DNA of 64,000 nt from Planctobacterium sp047947135. GTDB lineage: Bacteria > Pseudomonadota > Gammaproteobacteria > Enterobacterales > Alteromonadaceae. The notes beneath the pieces were generated by a model. The model was not told the DNA's origin. It saw nothing but the letters and a program-made list of their open reading frames with translations, and searched no databases. The DNA lies in assembly GCA_047947135.1 (NCBI GenBank), contig CP170457.1, forward strand, positions 620,001 through 684,000, in the 5' to 3' direction. Both the position numbers and the translations under genes were made by a program. Below, in pieces: positions 8,901 through 15,216 of the stretch (positions are counted from its first letter, which is position 1; every line of letters starts with the position of its first letter).

Positions 8901-9068
8901 AGACCAGGAGATGCCGATGTTTCCCCCCTCAGTCACCGAGGAAGGTACCGACAGATTATGGGTGTATTTTCCGGATACACTTGCAGCGTTTGCAACACTG
9001 GCATATCCCAAAGCAAAAAGGCAGGATACTAATGTTAGTGCTCTGCCTTTGGTTGATCTAACTTGCAT
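5916..9068 (-). CDS. Large secreted multidomain protein
   Basis: A 1050-residue exported protein. It starts with a signal peptide (MQVRSTKGRALTLVSCLFAL, cleavage near SVANA). Two tandem beta-rich repeats of about 100 residues follow (about 30-130 and 131-228), each with the same pattern: SFVKVGVKKP or NWVKVYVKRP, then NYSG, then WCFR(A/V)RG and a closing Cys. A third fibronectin-like domain (about 232-330) contains a short Cys pair. The remaining 700 residues are a large globular part. In it, VRLAGFYQQQES and FDNVEFQPNVGLL loosely recall TIM-barrel glycosidase-like families such as DUF4855, but this is only a resemblance. It is monocistronic with its own terminator. Carbohydrate binding and degradation is a reasonable guess, not shown. 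Confidence 0.8.
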   Translation of the reverse strand: MQVRSTKGRALTLVSCLFALGYASVANAASVSGKYTHNLSVPSSVTEGGNIGISWSPKSTYNHINFSFVKVGVKKPGQSSYSYTNYSGASGSQNYSANTEGQWCFRARGWASGDGFGLFSESCTQVNPINVKHQVTHNVLSPSGGTTELNSSVNVRWGIKPEFSSVHFNWVKVYVKRPDGTTFHNNYSGSSTSIQVDQSGNWCFRVRGNAPDNGGMGSYTGYSCTTVVAPPPKVSGTASVNVPDGALRDNWFSDKDKLQWNVTSVNNATSYKIIINNSITRNVSAAYSKVSFDTSLVGSFNTNDTISLELQGCNNQGCKTVSSGINLTLVKTSDLPFYDGKPKHINQFSSEMKYSSTRKKDGKPSSLYGNKRWKFANWDKNWSLTSYDVDLIDVFRTYLYQYDLPESTYNPTTLQHAAPNYNKPVFDAFSFVNQEFKVVDGGGPFSVCNQMPNAFIEGKPNQSSGYLTDCVNDYLDLLFGSKMSRKVIPGVNAPANQGTFEYYAKKNQSLLDALHEAAKNSPHDIAFYMVIPSGIVDETTTTKRRKMFIHEALEQYALWLAEPQNQNTKVRLAGFYQQQESTPNPKGGASAASKAASQLRIHRAVRDTIKSYSSQLTYNSSSYNTLGSYKDPVRYSTICPDLDTTLEDCLIRFTAVRHAEAVALFDNVEFQPNVGLLRFKNRSPLYEHPVVGPVQLRVDTLPSDMEMLHWYNIGLFTPLAEDRHLLDPDNNVNTLFGIHFEYNSLFEDRAGIRENYNIAALNGEGYYGDISRYADYMMTEYPEEYLTGPNSIIYDDAGGLLYCHIKHAVGQYSGNKQCRDSDRGDGKLVLSISDVRSMYAWMDATREVSESARRQTYRTNTQFTPNTPIHLAAPSVSTVIDVTNGENRIDFQSLVRARLTEEFLHSGTKSSECTKRAKLRLEFTLSNGTKQTEEKYFPIAALQCDNFLQSKDNIFNKITPELQAEIYARWDPAQHGTKPASASHVALDISDLQVSLDEDQWKLFEVNDIVIPANTTKITMSLMATELSANDEHKVEGILYYRPDYRLYRK

Positions 9069-9530
9069 AAATTGCTTCCTTTAGATTATCAAATTTAATA
9101 TACGGGGAATGTTTACCATTCTTTACCGGCCGTACTTTCCCTTCTGACACATATGCGTACATCCGGATTTTCTGGAATCGCAGCAGCGCTCAGTGTTAAC
9201 CCCCTTTTTTGCCACTCAGCCCACAATAGCAGGCTGGAATTTCACATCGCCCACCCAGGGCCGAAATGCCCGTTTGCCCAGAACACAGGTCAGCTCAGAC
9301 AACATCAGGGGCAACAGTCTTATTAAGGAACGGATTCAGCGTGACAAAACAGCTTGCCTGCCACGAATCACATGTGCATTTTTTCGGGCAGGCGGGTGTA
9401 TTTTAGTCCCGAACTAAAGCAACTCAATATAAATATACAAAAATATAAAATATAACGCCGCCATATATGGCGTCTATGGTGATTTAAGGTTAAATCTTAA
9501 TAAGGGGAACACAAGCTGGAACTAAACAGG
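9069..9530. other. Intergenic sequence upstream of the secreted-protein gene
   Basis: No convincing gene; a 74-codon plus-strand frame at 9193 lacks support. The minus-strand gene at 9068 has AAGGAAGC just upstream of its ATG as a ribosome binding site, so its promoter should lie in 9090-9200. A short palindrome, GATTTAAGGTTAAATC, lies at 9481-9496. Confidence 0.4.
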
Positions 9531-9587
9531 ACATATATGCTCACTCCGGCTGAGTCAATAAGATTCAGCCGGAGTGAGCATATATGT
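9531..9587. terminator. Perfect 23-bp stem-loop followed by T7
   Basis: Arms at 9531-9553 and 9565-9587 are perfectly complementary over 23 bp (ACATATATGCTCACTCCGGC continuing TGA) around an 11-base loop. A run of seven T follows at 9589. This has the form of a strong intrinsic terminator on the plus strand, yet no plus-strand gene ends just before it. It may be an orphan terminator or an insulating palindrome, or the trace of a lost gene or mobile element. Confidence 0.6.
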
Positions 9588-9690
9588 ATTTTTTTAGTTT
9601 TGAAGTTGGCTTTGAGCAAAGTTGCCGGTCAGCAAACGTGAAATACCGGTTTCACTTTGTAGAAATTTATTATGATGACGCCCTCTAGGA

Positions 9691-9757
9691 GGTTAAAAAT
9701 CAGTTAATTTTGTTCTTGTGACGAAGGCGCAATTAGCCAACTGATTTTGTTTTAACC
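9691..9757. promoter_or_regulatory. Imperfect inverted repeat upstream of the antitoxin gene
   Basis: GGTTAAAAATCAGTT at 9691-9705 pairs with AACTGATTTTGTTTTAACC at 9739-9757, apart from a 4-base bulge. It lies 86-150 bp before the antitoxin start. It could be an autoregulatory operator or a folded cassette-end site. The stretch 9588-9842 otherwise shows nothing I recognise. Confidence 0.35.
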
Positions 9758-9842
9758 ACTTAACCCGTTTGTCACGAGCAAATCGCTACAATTGATGCGT
9801 CCTGCTACAATAAATGTGCTGCTATTCATACAGAGATTACTT

Positions 9843-10064
9843 ATGGCGACTGCAAGTGTTAGATTAGACGAAGAGTTAGTTGAAAAGGCTTCGATTATGG
9901 GGAAAGCACTAAATCGAACAACTCCTAAACAAATTGAACATTGGGCCAAGATAGGGGAAATGATGGAAGACAACCCTGATCTACCATACGAGTTCGTGAA
10001 ACAAGCCATTATATCAAAAGCGGAGAAAGAGGCAGGAAAATTGGAGCCATACAGCTTTGGCTAA
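9843..10064 (+). CDS. ParD-like antitoxin
   Basis: A 73-residue protein beginning MATASVRLDEELVEKASIMG. The beta-strand plus helix layout (SVRLDEELVEKA) and the block NRTTPKQIEHWAKIGEMMED match the ParD-like antitoxin family, ribbon-helix-helix proteins that neutralise RelE/ParE-type toxins and repress their own operon. The ATG at 9843 is the start that gives the family N-terminus. The toxin frame begins at 10057, overlapping the antitoxin stop by 8 bases, which indicates translational coupling in the original operon. Because the toxin is now broken, the antitoxin is probably an orphan. Confidence 0.85.
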   Translation: MATASVRLDEELVEKASIMGKALNRTTPKQIEHWAKIGEMMEDNPDLPYEFVKQAIISKAEKEAGKLEPYSFG

Positions 10065-10345
10065 AATTACGACAGTTCTTCAAACCCATAACTTTAAGAA
10101 AGCAGTTAAGAAACTGCATAAGAACCAAAAAAAGACCTTGATTCTGCTGTAGAAGAACTAATGAAAAATCCTTTAATGGGGGAACAAAACAAAAGAGATT
10201 TATCTTTTCTCAGGGTTTATAAATTTAAAATGGTTAAGCAGTTGAATCTCTTGGATACAGCTACGAAGACGGCACCGTAGTATTGGAACTAATCGCACTG
10301 AGTTCTCATGAAAACTTTTATCGCGATGTTAAAAACCTATTCTAG
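10057..10345 (+). pseudogene. RelE/ParE-family toxin, two frameshifts
   Basis: Starting at TTG 10057 the frame reads LAKITTVLQTHNFKKAVKKL, typical of a RelE/ParE-like mRNA interferase or gyrase toxin. A missing A in the A7 run near 10124 throws it into a stop. In the next frame it continues as DLDSAVEELMKNPLMGEQ and LSFLRVYKFKMVKQLNLL. A second single-base loss near 10253 (TTGGATAC where TTGGGATAC is expected) breaks it again before GYSYEDGTVVLELIALSSHE and FYRDVKNLF with a stop at 10343. Two one-base losses in homopolymers could be sequencing errors, but two independent hits favour true decay. Confidence 0.75.
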
Positions 10346-10553
10346 AATAGGTCCACTTCAATAAACCTCCTCAGGACCACGTAGCCAGACTAAATGACCT
10401 TTTTGGCGCTATTCCCGTCACAGAATTTTACGTTTTTTGGTGATAAAGATTGACTGCCGCCTGAAAAAAGTAGCGATACAACTTAACATCGCCGATCAAC
10501 TGCAATTAAAAGATAAGCAGTCAGTCAAATAGATTAAAAATTTCTATCTTTTC

Positions 10554-11261
10554 TCAAACAAACAACAAGTAATAGCCAATTCCGAAAATCGCTGCATCGG
10601 CCAATATATGGCTAATGTAACAGGGCAGCAGATTACGGTACCGCAGGTGTAATCCTGACCAGAATACACCAGCCACCAGAATTCCAATGCAAGCCAAGAG
10701 AGATGTTGTTATGTCGAAATATAACGACATTGCCAAAAAGTGATGGGCGACGAATCCGATAGCTGAGACCAGAATAGCCGTTTTTTGTGACATTAATGAA
10801 CGGGCTCTGGAAACGATAAACCAGCGCCAGAAATACTCTTCCAGTAATGAATTAACAAAAGTCCAATAGGCGGCAAGAAGCAAATACTTATGGCTATCGA
10901 GTAGGCCTACTTCCCGCATCGCAGATTTTATCTCCTCGGGATCAACACTATCCTTCCCAAGAATTACGTAAGCAGCAATGATAACGGCAGCCATTAAGAG
11001 TCCGGATACCAGGCCTGCAACCAGACCTTGCTTATTGATCGGTGGCCAATTAATCGCTCGATATTGATAAAACAACCAAGCCAAAGGAAAAACCACCATC
11101 CAGCACTTGGCGACGGCAAATGCGGTCTCACCGGCTGGCATACCAGGCCAGATGAACATCCCCAACCAGACACCCAGTGTCGGGATAGGAATGGTGCACA
11201 ACAACGCCCAAATGGCCGGGCTTTGGACAGCCCTGTCTCTGCGATAAGTTAAAGTCTTCAT
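10554..11261 (-). CDS. CPBP-family intramembrane metalloprotease
   Basis: A 235-residue polytopic membrane protein of the CPBP/ABI (Rce1-like) family. The family motifs are present: EEYFWR (EExxxR) near residue 140 and a VAHHFL histidine block near residue 175, both set in membrane segments. Members cleave prenylated or other peptides, or serve as immunity and maturation proteins; the substrate here is unknown. Its start codon overlaps the stop of the MFS-acyltransferase gene (ATGA), so the two are translationally coupled, and the TetR gene lies upstream in the same operon. Confidence 0.85.
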   Translation of the reverse strand: MKTLTYRRDRAVQSPAIWALLCTIPIPTLGVWLGMFIWPGMPAGETAFAVAKCWMVVFPLAWLFYQYRAINWPPINKQGLVAGLVSGLLMAAVIIAAYVILGKDSVDPEEIKSAMREVGLLDSHKYLLLAAYWTFVNSLLEEYFWRWFIVSRARSLMSQKTAILVSAIGFVAHHFLAMSLYFDITTSLLACIGILVAGVFWSGLHLRYRNLLPCYISHILADAAIFGIGYYLLFV

Positions 11262-13132
11262 GGCTGTTCTCCTCTTAGCAACTGTACTTTTTCCTGAAGT
11301 AACGTGACGTTGGCCTTGTCAGCAGCAATGGGTTTATCAGCCAGAATCCGAACCTTTGACCAAAAGCGTTTTCCTGACTTAAATATGCCATTGCCATGGT
11401 GACTAAAGAAAGATCCCCATAGCCCTTGAATCGCCATGGGAACAACCGGCACAGGCGTTTCTTCCAGAATTCTTTCTACACCTTTGCGAAACGGGTTGAT
11501 GTCACCTGATTTGGTCAGTTTGCCCTCTGGGAATATGCACACCACATTCCCTGCATCCAGTTCCTGCTTAATACGCTGAAATGCGTTTTCATAGGTATGT
11601 TCATTTTTCGCTTTCGCGCAAATCGGAATGGTCTTGGCTATTTTGAAAAACCAGGCAAGCAACGGATTGCGAAAAATACTCTCATCCATGACAAAACGTA
11701 TCGGTCTGCGGCAAGCACCCGCCAGCAGCAACGCGTCAACATAGGTTACATGATTACATACCAGCAACGCCGCACCTTCATCAGGAATATGTTGTAAATT
11801 CTTATGCGTGACGCGATACATACTGTGACTCAGCATCCAGATGACAAACCGCAACATAAACTCTGGCATCTGGCTATACACATAAACAGCGACCACAGCA
11901 TTGAACAGCGCCAAAACCAGAAAATACTCCGGAATCGACAACTCCATTACCCCTAACAACACCACACCGGACAACGCACTGGCCACCATAAACAGGGCGT
12001 TAAAAATATTATTGGAGCTGATTACTCTGGCCCTTTCCTCAGGCCGTGCTTTTTGTTGCAAAAGCGCATAGAGAGGCACAATAAAAAAACCACCGAAAAT
12101 GCCTATCAATGATAAATCGATTAAGACGCGCCATGCATAACTTTGCTGGAAGAAGGCCTCTGCAGCCAGAATCTGATCACCGACAGCCGCGGGTGTGGCG
12201 AAATAAAGGTCGATACCAAAAACGGTTAAACCAATGGAGCCAATGGGCACAATCCCAAGCTCTATCTTATGTCCCGAGAATCGTTCACACAGCATTGAGC
12301 CGACTGCCACGCCAATAGTAAATGCACATAAAAGAATGGTGACGACAGAGCTATCCCCTCCCAACGAGGTCTTTGCATAGTTTGGGAACTGGGTGAGATA
12401 CCCGGCCCCCAGAAACCAGAACCAGCTGATAGCAAACACCGACAAATAAATAACGCGCTGACTAAAACAGATCTCCATGGCTTTTTTAGTTTGTCTAATG
12501 GGTCGCCATTGCCACTTTTGATCAGCTTGTTCTACAGGGATGGCAGGAATATTTGTCGCAGTAACATACCCTAGCAGTGCAGTCACGATCAGAACGCAGG
12601 ACACAGCCAGTAGTGTTTGCTCCAGTCCCATCAGGAGTCCGGCACCAATAGTGCCTAACAGGATGGCCACAAAAGTTCCCATCTCTACCATGGCATTGGC
12701 ACCTATCAGTTCAGATTCTTTCACCAGTGAAGGCAGGATTGCGTACTTAACAGGCCCAAAAAAGGCGGACTGAGTCCCCATTAAAAATAACAGCCCCAAC
12801 AGCACCATGTATTGCTCGTAAAGCAACGCTATGGCTGCAAGCGACATTAGCAAGATTTCGGCAAACTTAACGCACCGGATAATTTTCGATTTTTCCATTT
12901 TATCTGCCAGTTCTCCGGCACTGGCGGAAAACAGGAAAAAGGGCAAAATAAACAGTCCTGCTGCCAGGTTCATCAAGATATTTGTAGAAACAGGCAAGTT
13001 ACTGGCGGCCGTAAAAGCCATCAGTAACATCAACGAATTTTTGAAAATATTGTCGTTAAAAGCCCCTAACGCCTGCGTCAGGAAAAAAGGTAAAAAGCGA
13101 CGTGTCGTTAACAATTCAAATTGCGAGCGCAT
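11258..13132 (-). CDS. MFS transporter-acyltransferase fusion (LplT/PlsC-like)
   Basis: A 624-residue fusion. Residues 1 to about 410 form a 12-helix major facilitator domain like the lysophospholipid flippase LplT. Residues about 430-624 form a PlsC-type glycerolipid acyltransferase with CNHVTYVDALLLAG (NHxxxxD) and FPEGKLTKSGDI (EG motif). The protein would flip lyso-phospholipids across the inner membrane and re-acylate them, in the manner of LplT plus the acyltransferase half of Aas; no acyl-ACP synthetase domain is attached. AAGGAG precedes the ATG at 13132. It follows the tetR gene by 13 bp and overlaps the CPBP protease gene. Confidence 0.85.
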   Translation of the reverse strand: MRSQFELLTTRRFLPFFLTQALGAFNDNIFKNSLMLLMAFTAASNLPVSTNILMNLAAGLFILPFFLFSASAGELADKMEKSKIIRCVKFAEILLMSLAAIALLYEQYMVLLGLLFLMGTQSAFFGPVKYAILPSLVKESELIGANAMVEMGTFVAILLGTIGAGLLMGLEQTLLAVSCVLIVTALLGYVTATNIPAIPVEQADQKWQWRPIRQTKKAMEICFSQRVIYLSVFAISWFWFLGAGYLTQFPNYAKTSLGGDSSVVTILLCAFTIGVAVGSMLCERFSGHKIELGIVPIGSIGLTVFGIDLYFATPAAVGDQILAAEAFFQQSYAWRVLIDLSLIGIFGGFFIVPLYALLQQKARPEERARVISSNNIFNALFMVASALSGVVLLGVMELSIPEYFLVLALFNAVVAVYVYSQMPEFMLRFVIWMLSHSMYRVTHKNLQHIPDEGAALLVCNHVTYVDALLLAGACRRPIRFVMDESIFRNPLLAWFFKIAKTIPICAKAKNEHTYENAFQRIKQELDAGNVVCIFPEGKLTKSGDINPFRKGVERILEETPVPVVPMAIQGLWGSFFSHHGNGIFKSGKRFWSKVRILADKPIAADKANVTLLQEKVQLLRGEQP

Positions 13133-13145
13133 GATAATTTTCTCC

Positions 13146-13748
13146 TTAAGCCTTTTTCCAGAAAACCAGATAGTTATCCAGCAGATCAGTGAGCATGACG
13201 TTAGGGTCGCTGTTCATATTCAAAGACAATTTGTCATCCAGAGTTAGCAAAGTAATGCCGTGCACGCTGGCCCACAGCGTATTTGCGGACAAACGCTGCT
13301 GTTGTGCACTAGTCCCTGGATTCATCCCTGCAAGACACTGAACCACCAGCTCAAATAGACGGTTAATGCGGCTTTGCATCCAATCTGGAATATCCGTGCC
13401 AACCGGCAGTTTATGTTCGAATAACAACCCCCACAGGTGTGGTTGTTTACTGGCAAATGTCAGATAGGACTCGGCAATAGCGTAAAGACGCTGCTCAGGT
13501 TCTATCCCACTGTCTTCGATAGCAATCAGAGACGACAACAGGCGATCCAGCGTTCTGGCATTCACTCTCAGAAGCAACATCGACCAGTTGCTATAAGTGT
13601 GCACCAAGGTGCTTGGGGCATAGCCGATCATCTTCGCCACTTTACGCAAGCTGAGTTCAGACGCAGGTAAGCGAGTAAGGAACTCTTCCACTTGGGTCAG
13701 TACCAATTGGTCAAATTCCTCTGCGCTATGGTCGTTTCTTCTACCCAT
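13146..13748 (-). CDS. TetR-family transcriptional regulator
   Basis: A 200-residue one-domain repressor. The N-terminal helix-turn-helix is visible (LSLRKVAKMIGYAPSTLVHTY, about residues 33-53), followed by an all-helical ligand-binding half with a FEHKLP and HGITLLTLDDKLS region typical of TetR C-terminal domains. It is the first gene of an operon with the MFS-acyltransferase and the CPBP protease. The 170 bp in front of it contain four copies of a GAACxxxGTTC-type palindrome, so autoregulation is likely. The ligand is unknown; membrane-lipid or envelope stress would fit the operon content. Confidence 0.85.
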   Translation of the reverse strand: MGRRNDHSAEEFDQLVLTQVEEFLTRLPASELSLRKVAKMIGYAPSTLVHTYSNWSMLLLRVNARTLDRLLSSLIAIEDSGIEPEQRLYAIAESYLTFASKQPHLWGLLFEHKLPVGTDIPDWMQSRINRLFELVVQCLAGMNPGTSAQQQRLSANTLWASVHGITLLTLDDKLSLNMNSDPNVMLTDLLDNYLVFWKKA

Positions 13749-13772
13749 TTATTTTCTCAATCCGTTCATATC

Positions 13773-13903
13773 GAACAGTGTTTTTTTAGATTATCCGCAT
13801 TTCGTTAAATGATCAATACATCAGCACAAATAAATTGAACGGTGTTTTATTTTCATTTGACATTTTTCGAACAGTGTTCAATAGTTACAATCGAACACCG
13901 TTC
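13773..13903. promoter_or_regulatory. Cluster of four TetR-type operators
   Basis: Four 11-bp elements share the GAACxxxGTTC pattern: GAACAGTGTTT at 13773-13783, GAACGGTGTTT at 13837-13847, the perfect GAACAGTGTTC at 13869-13879, and GAACACCGTTC at 13893-13903. Centre spacings are 64, 32 and 24 bp. They fill the gap between the tetR start (13748) and the plus-strand frame that starts at 13920. The likely binder is the adjacent TetR protein. Confidence 0.65.
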
Positions 13904-13919
13904 TTTTAGAGGTTGAAAA

Positions 13920-14192
13920 ATGGTTCTAAGTCATCGTCTTAACCTGTTGCTGTCACCTGTGATGTGCATAACCTTGCCCTTTGCCGGGAGCCAGCCACTG
14001 GCACTCAGTGAAGCTCCCCACCATGATATTGCTAACCCTATCATCACGATTGCACCGCACATTGATGAATGTACAAGAGTCTTTACAGTTGACCCAAGAA
14101 ATACCAGACCGACAGAATATTCCCACTACGAAAGTTACTCCGCAGATTCCCGAAATTCATGGCGAGCAAGCAAGCTATCTGTATTCCACTGA
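13920..14192 (+). CDS. Questionable small or decayed gene behind TetR operators
   Basis: An open frame of 90 codons with a possible ribosome binding site (AGAGGTTG) and an N-terminus that could be an export signal (LNLLLSPVMCITLPFAGS). It shows no recognised family. A second overlapping frame (from 13981) reads comparably, and neither has clear protein-like composition past residue 50. It may be the broken remnant of a gene once controlled by the TetR operators immediately upstream, or no gene at all. Confidence 0.25.
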   Translation: MVLSHRLNLLLSPVMCITLPFAGSQPLALSEAPHHDIANPIITIAPHIDECTRVFTVDPRNTRPTEYSHYESYSADSRNSWRASKLSVFH

Positions 14193-14340
14193 CTACAACG
14201 GCGGTTACGATTTGGCACTGGCTTTAATCCTGTTGCTGTTACCTGGGTACCGAAAGTTCATCCAGTGGAGCTTAAGGTTGCAACACTTGAGCTAGAGCAG
14301 GATGGCCTCATTCTCATGAGACGGTGGACCTTAAACCTTA

Positions 14341-14400
14341 AACCTTAAAACCTCAGTTGAATGCGTAACGAGAGCGCTTATCACGCAGAAATTTAAGGTT
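14341..14400. repeat. Short dispersed repeat with inverted ends, copy 1
   Basis: The element is bounded by AACCTTAA (14341-14348) and TTAAGGTT (14393-14400). It contains CCTCxGTTGAA and the core CGCTTATCACGCA (14375-14387). A second copy with the same ends and core is at 55190-55256. Left of it, CCTTAAA is repeated in tandem. It has no coding capacity and looks like a MITE- or ERIC-like dispersed repeat. The rest of 14193-14469 holds nothing else I recognise. Confidence 0.6.
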
Positions 14401-14469
14401 AAAAGTTAATGAAAGATCTTTGACGAGATTGAGGTCTGTTTCGCTACAATCAATGATATGAAGGAATGT

Positions 14470-15102
14470 ATGAAAAAACTGTTGTTAACAATAATGATGA
14501 CGCTGTTGGCCAATCTAAGCTTGGCGGCAGACATTAACGATATTGCCGCCAGTGCCGAAGATGTGTCACCACTGCTAAATGGCGAAACGATACCAGAGAA
14601 CATGCTTTTTACGCCACAGGGTAAGCCGGTCAAACTCTCCGACATCGTATCTAAAAAGCCAACTGTACTGGTGTTTTATCGGGGTGGCTGGTGCCCGTAT
14701 TGCAGTCGTCAATTGGCTGAACTGCGCAATGCAGAAGAAAAAATCATTGAACTAGGCTACCAAATTGTCGCTATCTCACCCGATTCACCGCAAAGATTGC
14801 AGGAGCAGGCCCTTAGCTCAGAGTTTGATGTCACTTTGTTATCCGATAGCAATCTGGACACCATTGCAGACTTTGGTCTGGGCTTTTTTCTCGATGACCG
14901 CACAGCGATGCGCTACCAGGACAAGTTAGGTGTGCAGTTTGTAGCTTTGGACGGCACCAGCAAAGTAGCGCTCCCGGTACCCGCCGTATATGTTGTCGAC
15001 ACTGACGGCCTCATTCATTTCCAATACGTTAATCCTAATTACAAAGTGCGTGTTTCACCTGAACTGTTATATCAGGCGACCAAAGTGCTCAACTTAAAGT
15101 AA
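14470..15102 (+). CDS. Exported peroxiredoxin-like (AhpC/TSA) protein
   Basis: A 210-residue thioredoxin-fold protein of the AhpC/TSA type. Starting at ATG 14470 gives a clean signal peptide (MKKLLLTIMMTLLANLSLAA); AAGGA precedes it closely, and an ATG 12 bp upstream is possible. The redox motif GGWCPYCSRQL (CxxC) is near residue 77, in the position of the peroxidatic cysteine, followed by VAISPDSP and a C-terminal ALPVPAVYVVDTDG strand typical of the fold. It probably reduces peroxides or disulfides in the periplasm. It stands alone. Confidence 0.8.
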   Translation: MKKLLLTIMMTLLANLSLAADINDIAASAEDVSPLLNGETIPENMLFTPQGKPVKLSDIVSKKPTVLVFYRGGWCPYCSRQLAELRNAEEKIIELGYQIVAISPDSPQRLQEQALSSEFDVTLLSDSNLDTIADFGLGFFLDDRTAMRYQDKLGVQFVALDGTSKVALPVPAVYVVDTDGLIHFQYVNPNYKVRVSPELLYQATKVLNLK

Positions 15103-15216
15103 TGGTGATTTTGGCTGCTCTTAGCGCAGCCACACTAATAGAATGCAACGCCAGTCTGGACTACTGGCTATTTATTCAGTAAAAATAGGCCTATTGTAAC
15201 TAAACCAACGGATTGC

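Noticed and set aside
9193..9417. 74-codon plus-strand frame upstream of the palindrome
   Set aside because: No start signal and no motif; lies in the likely promoter region of the minus-strand gene.
10346..10553. Protein-like plus-strand stretch (KIDCRLKKVAIQLNIADQ, stop near 10531)
   Set aside because: Too short, no start and no recognised family; may be gene debris but cannot be supported.
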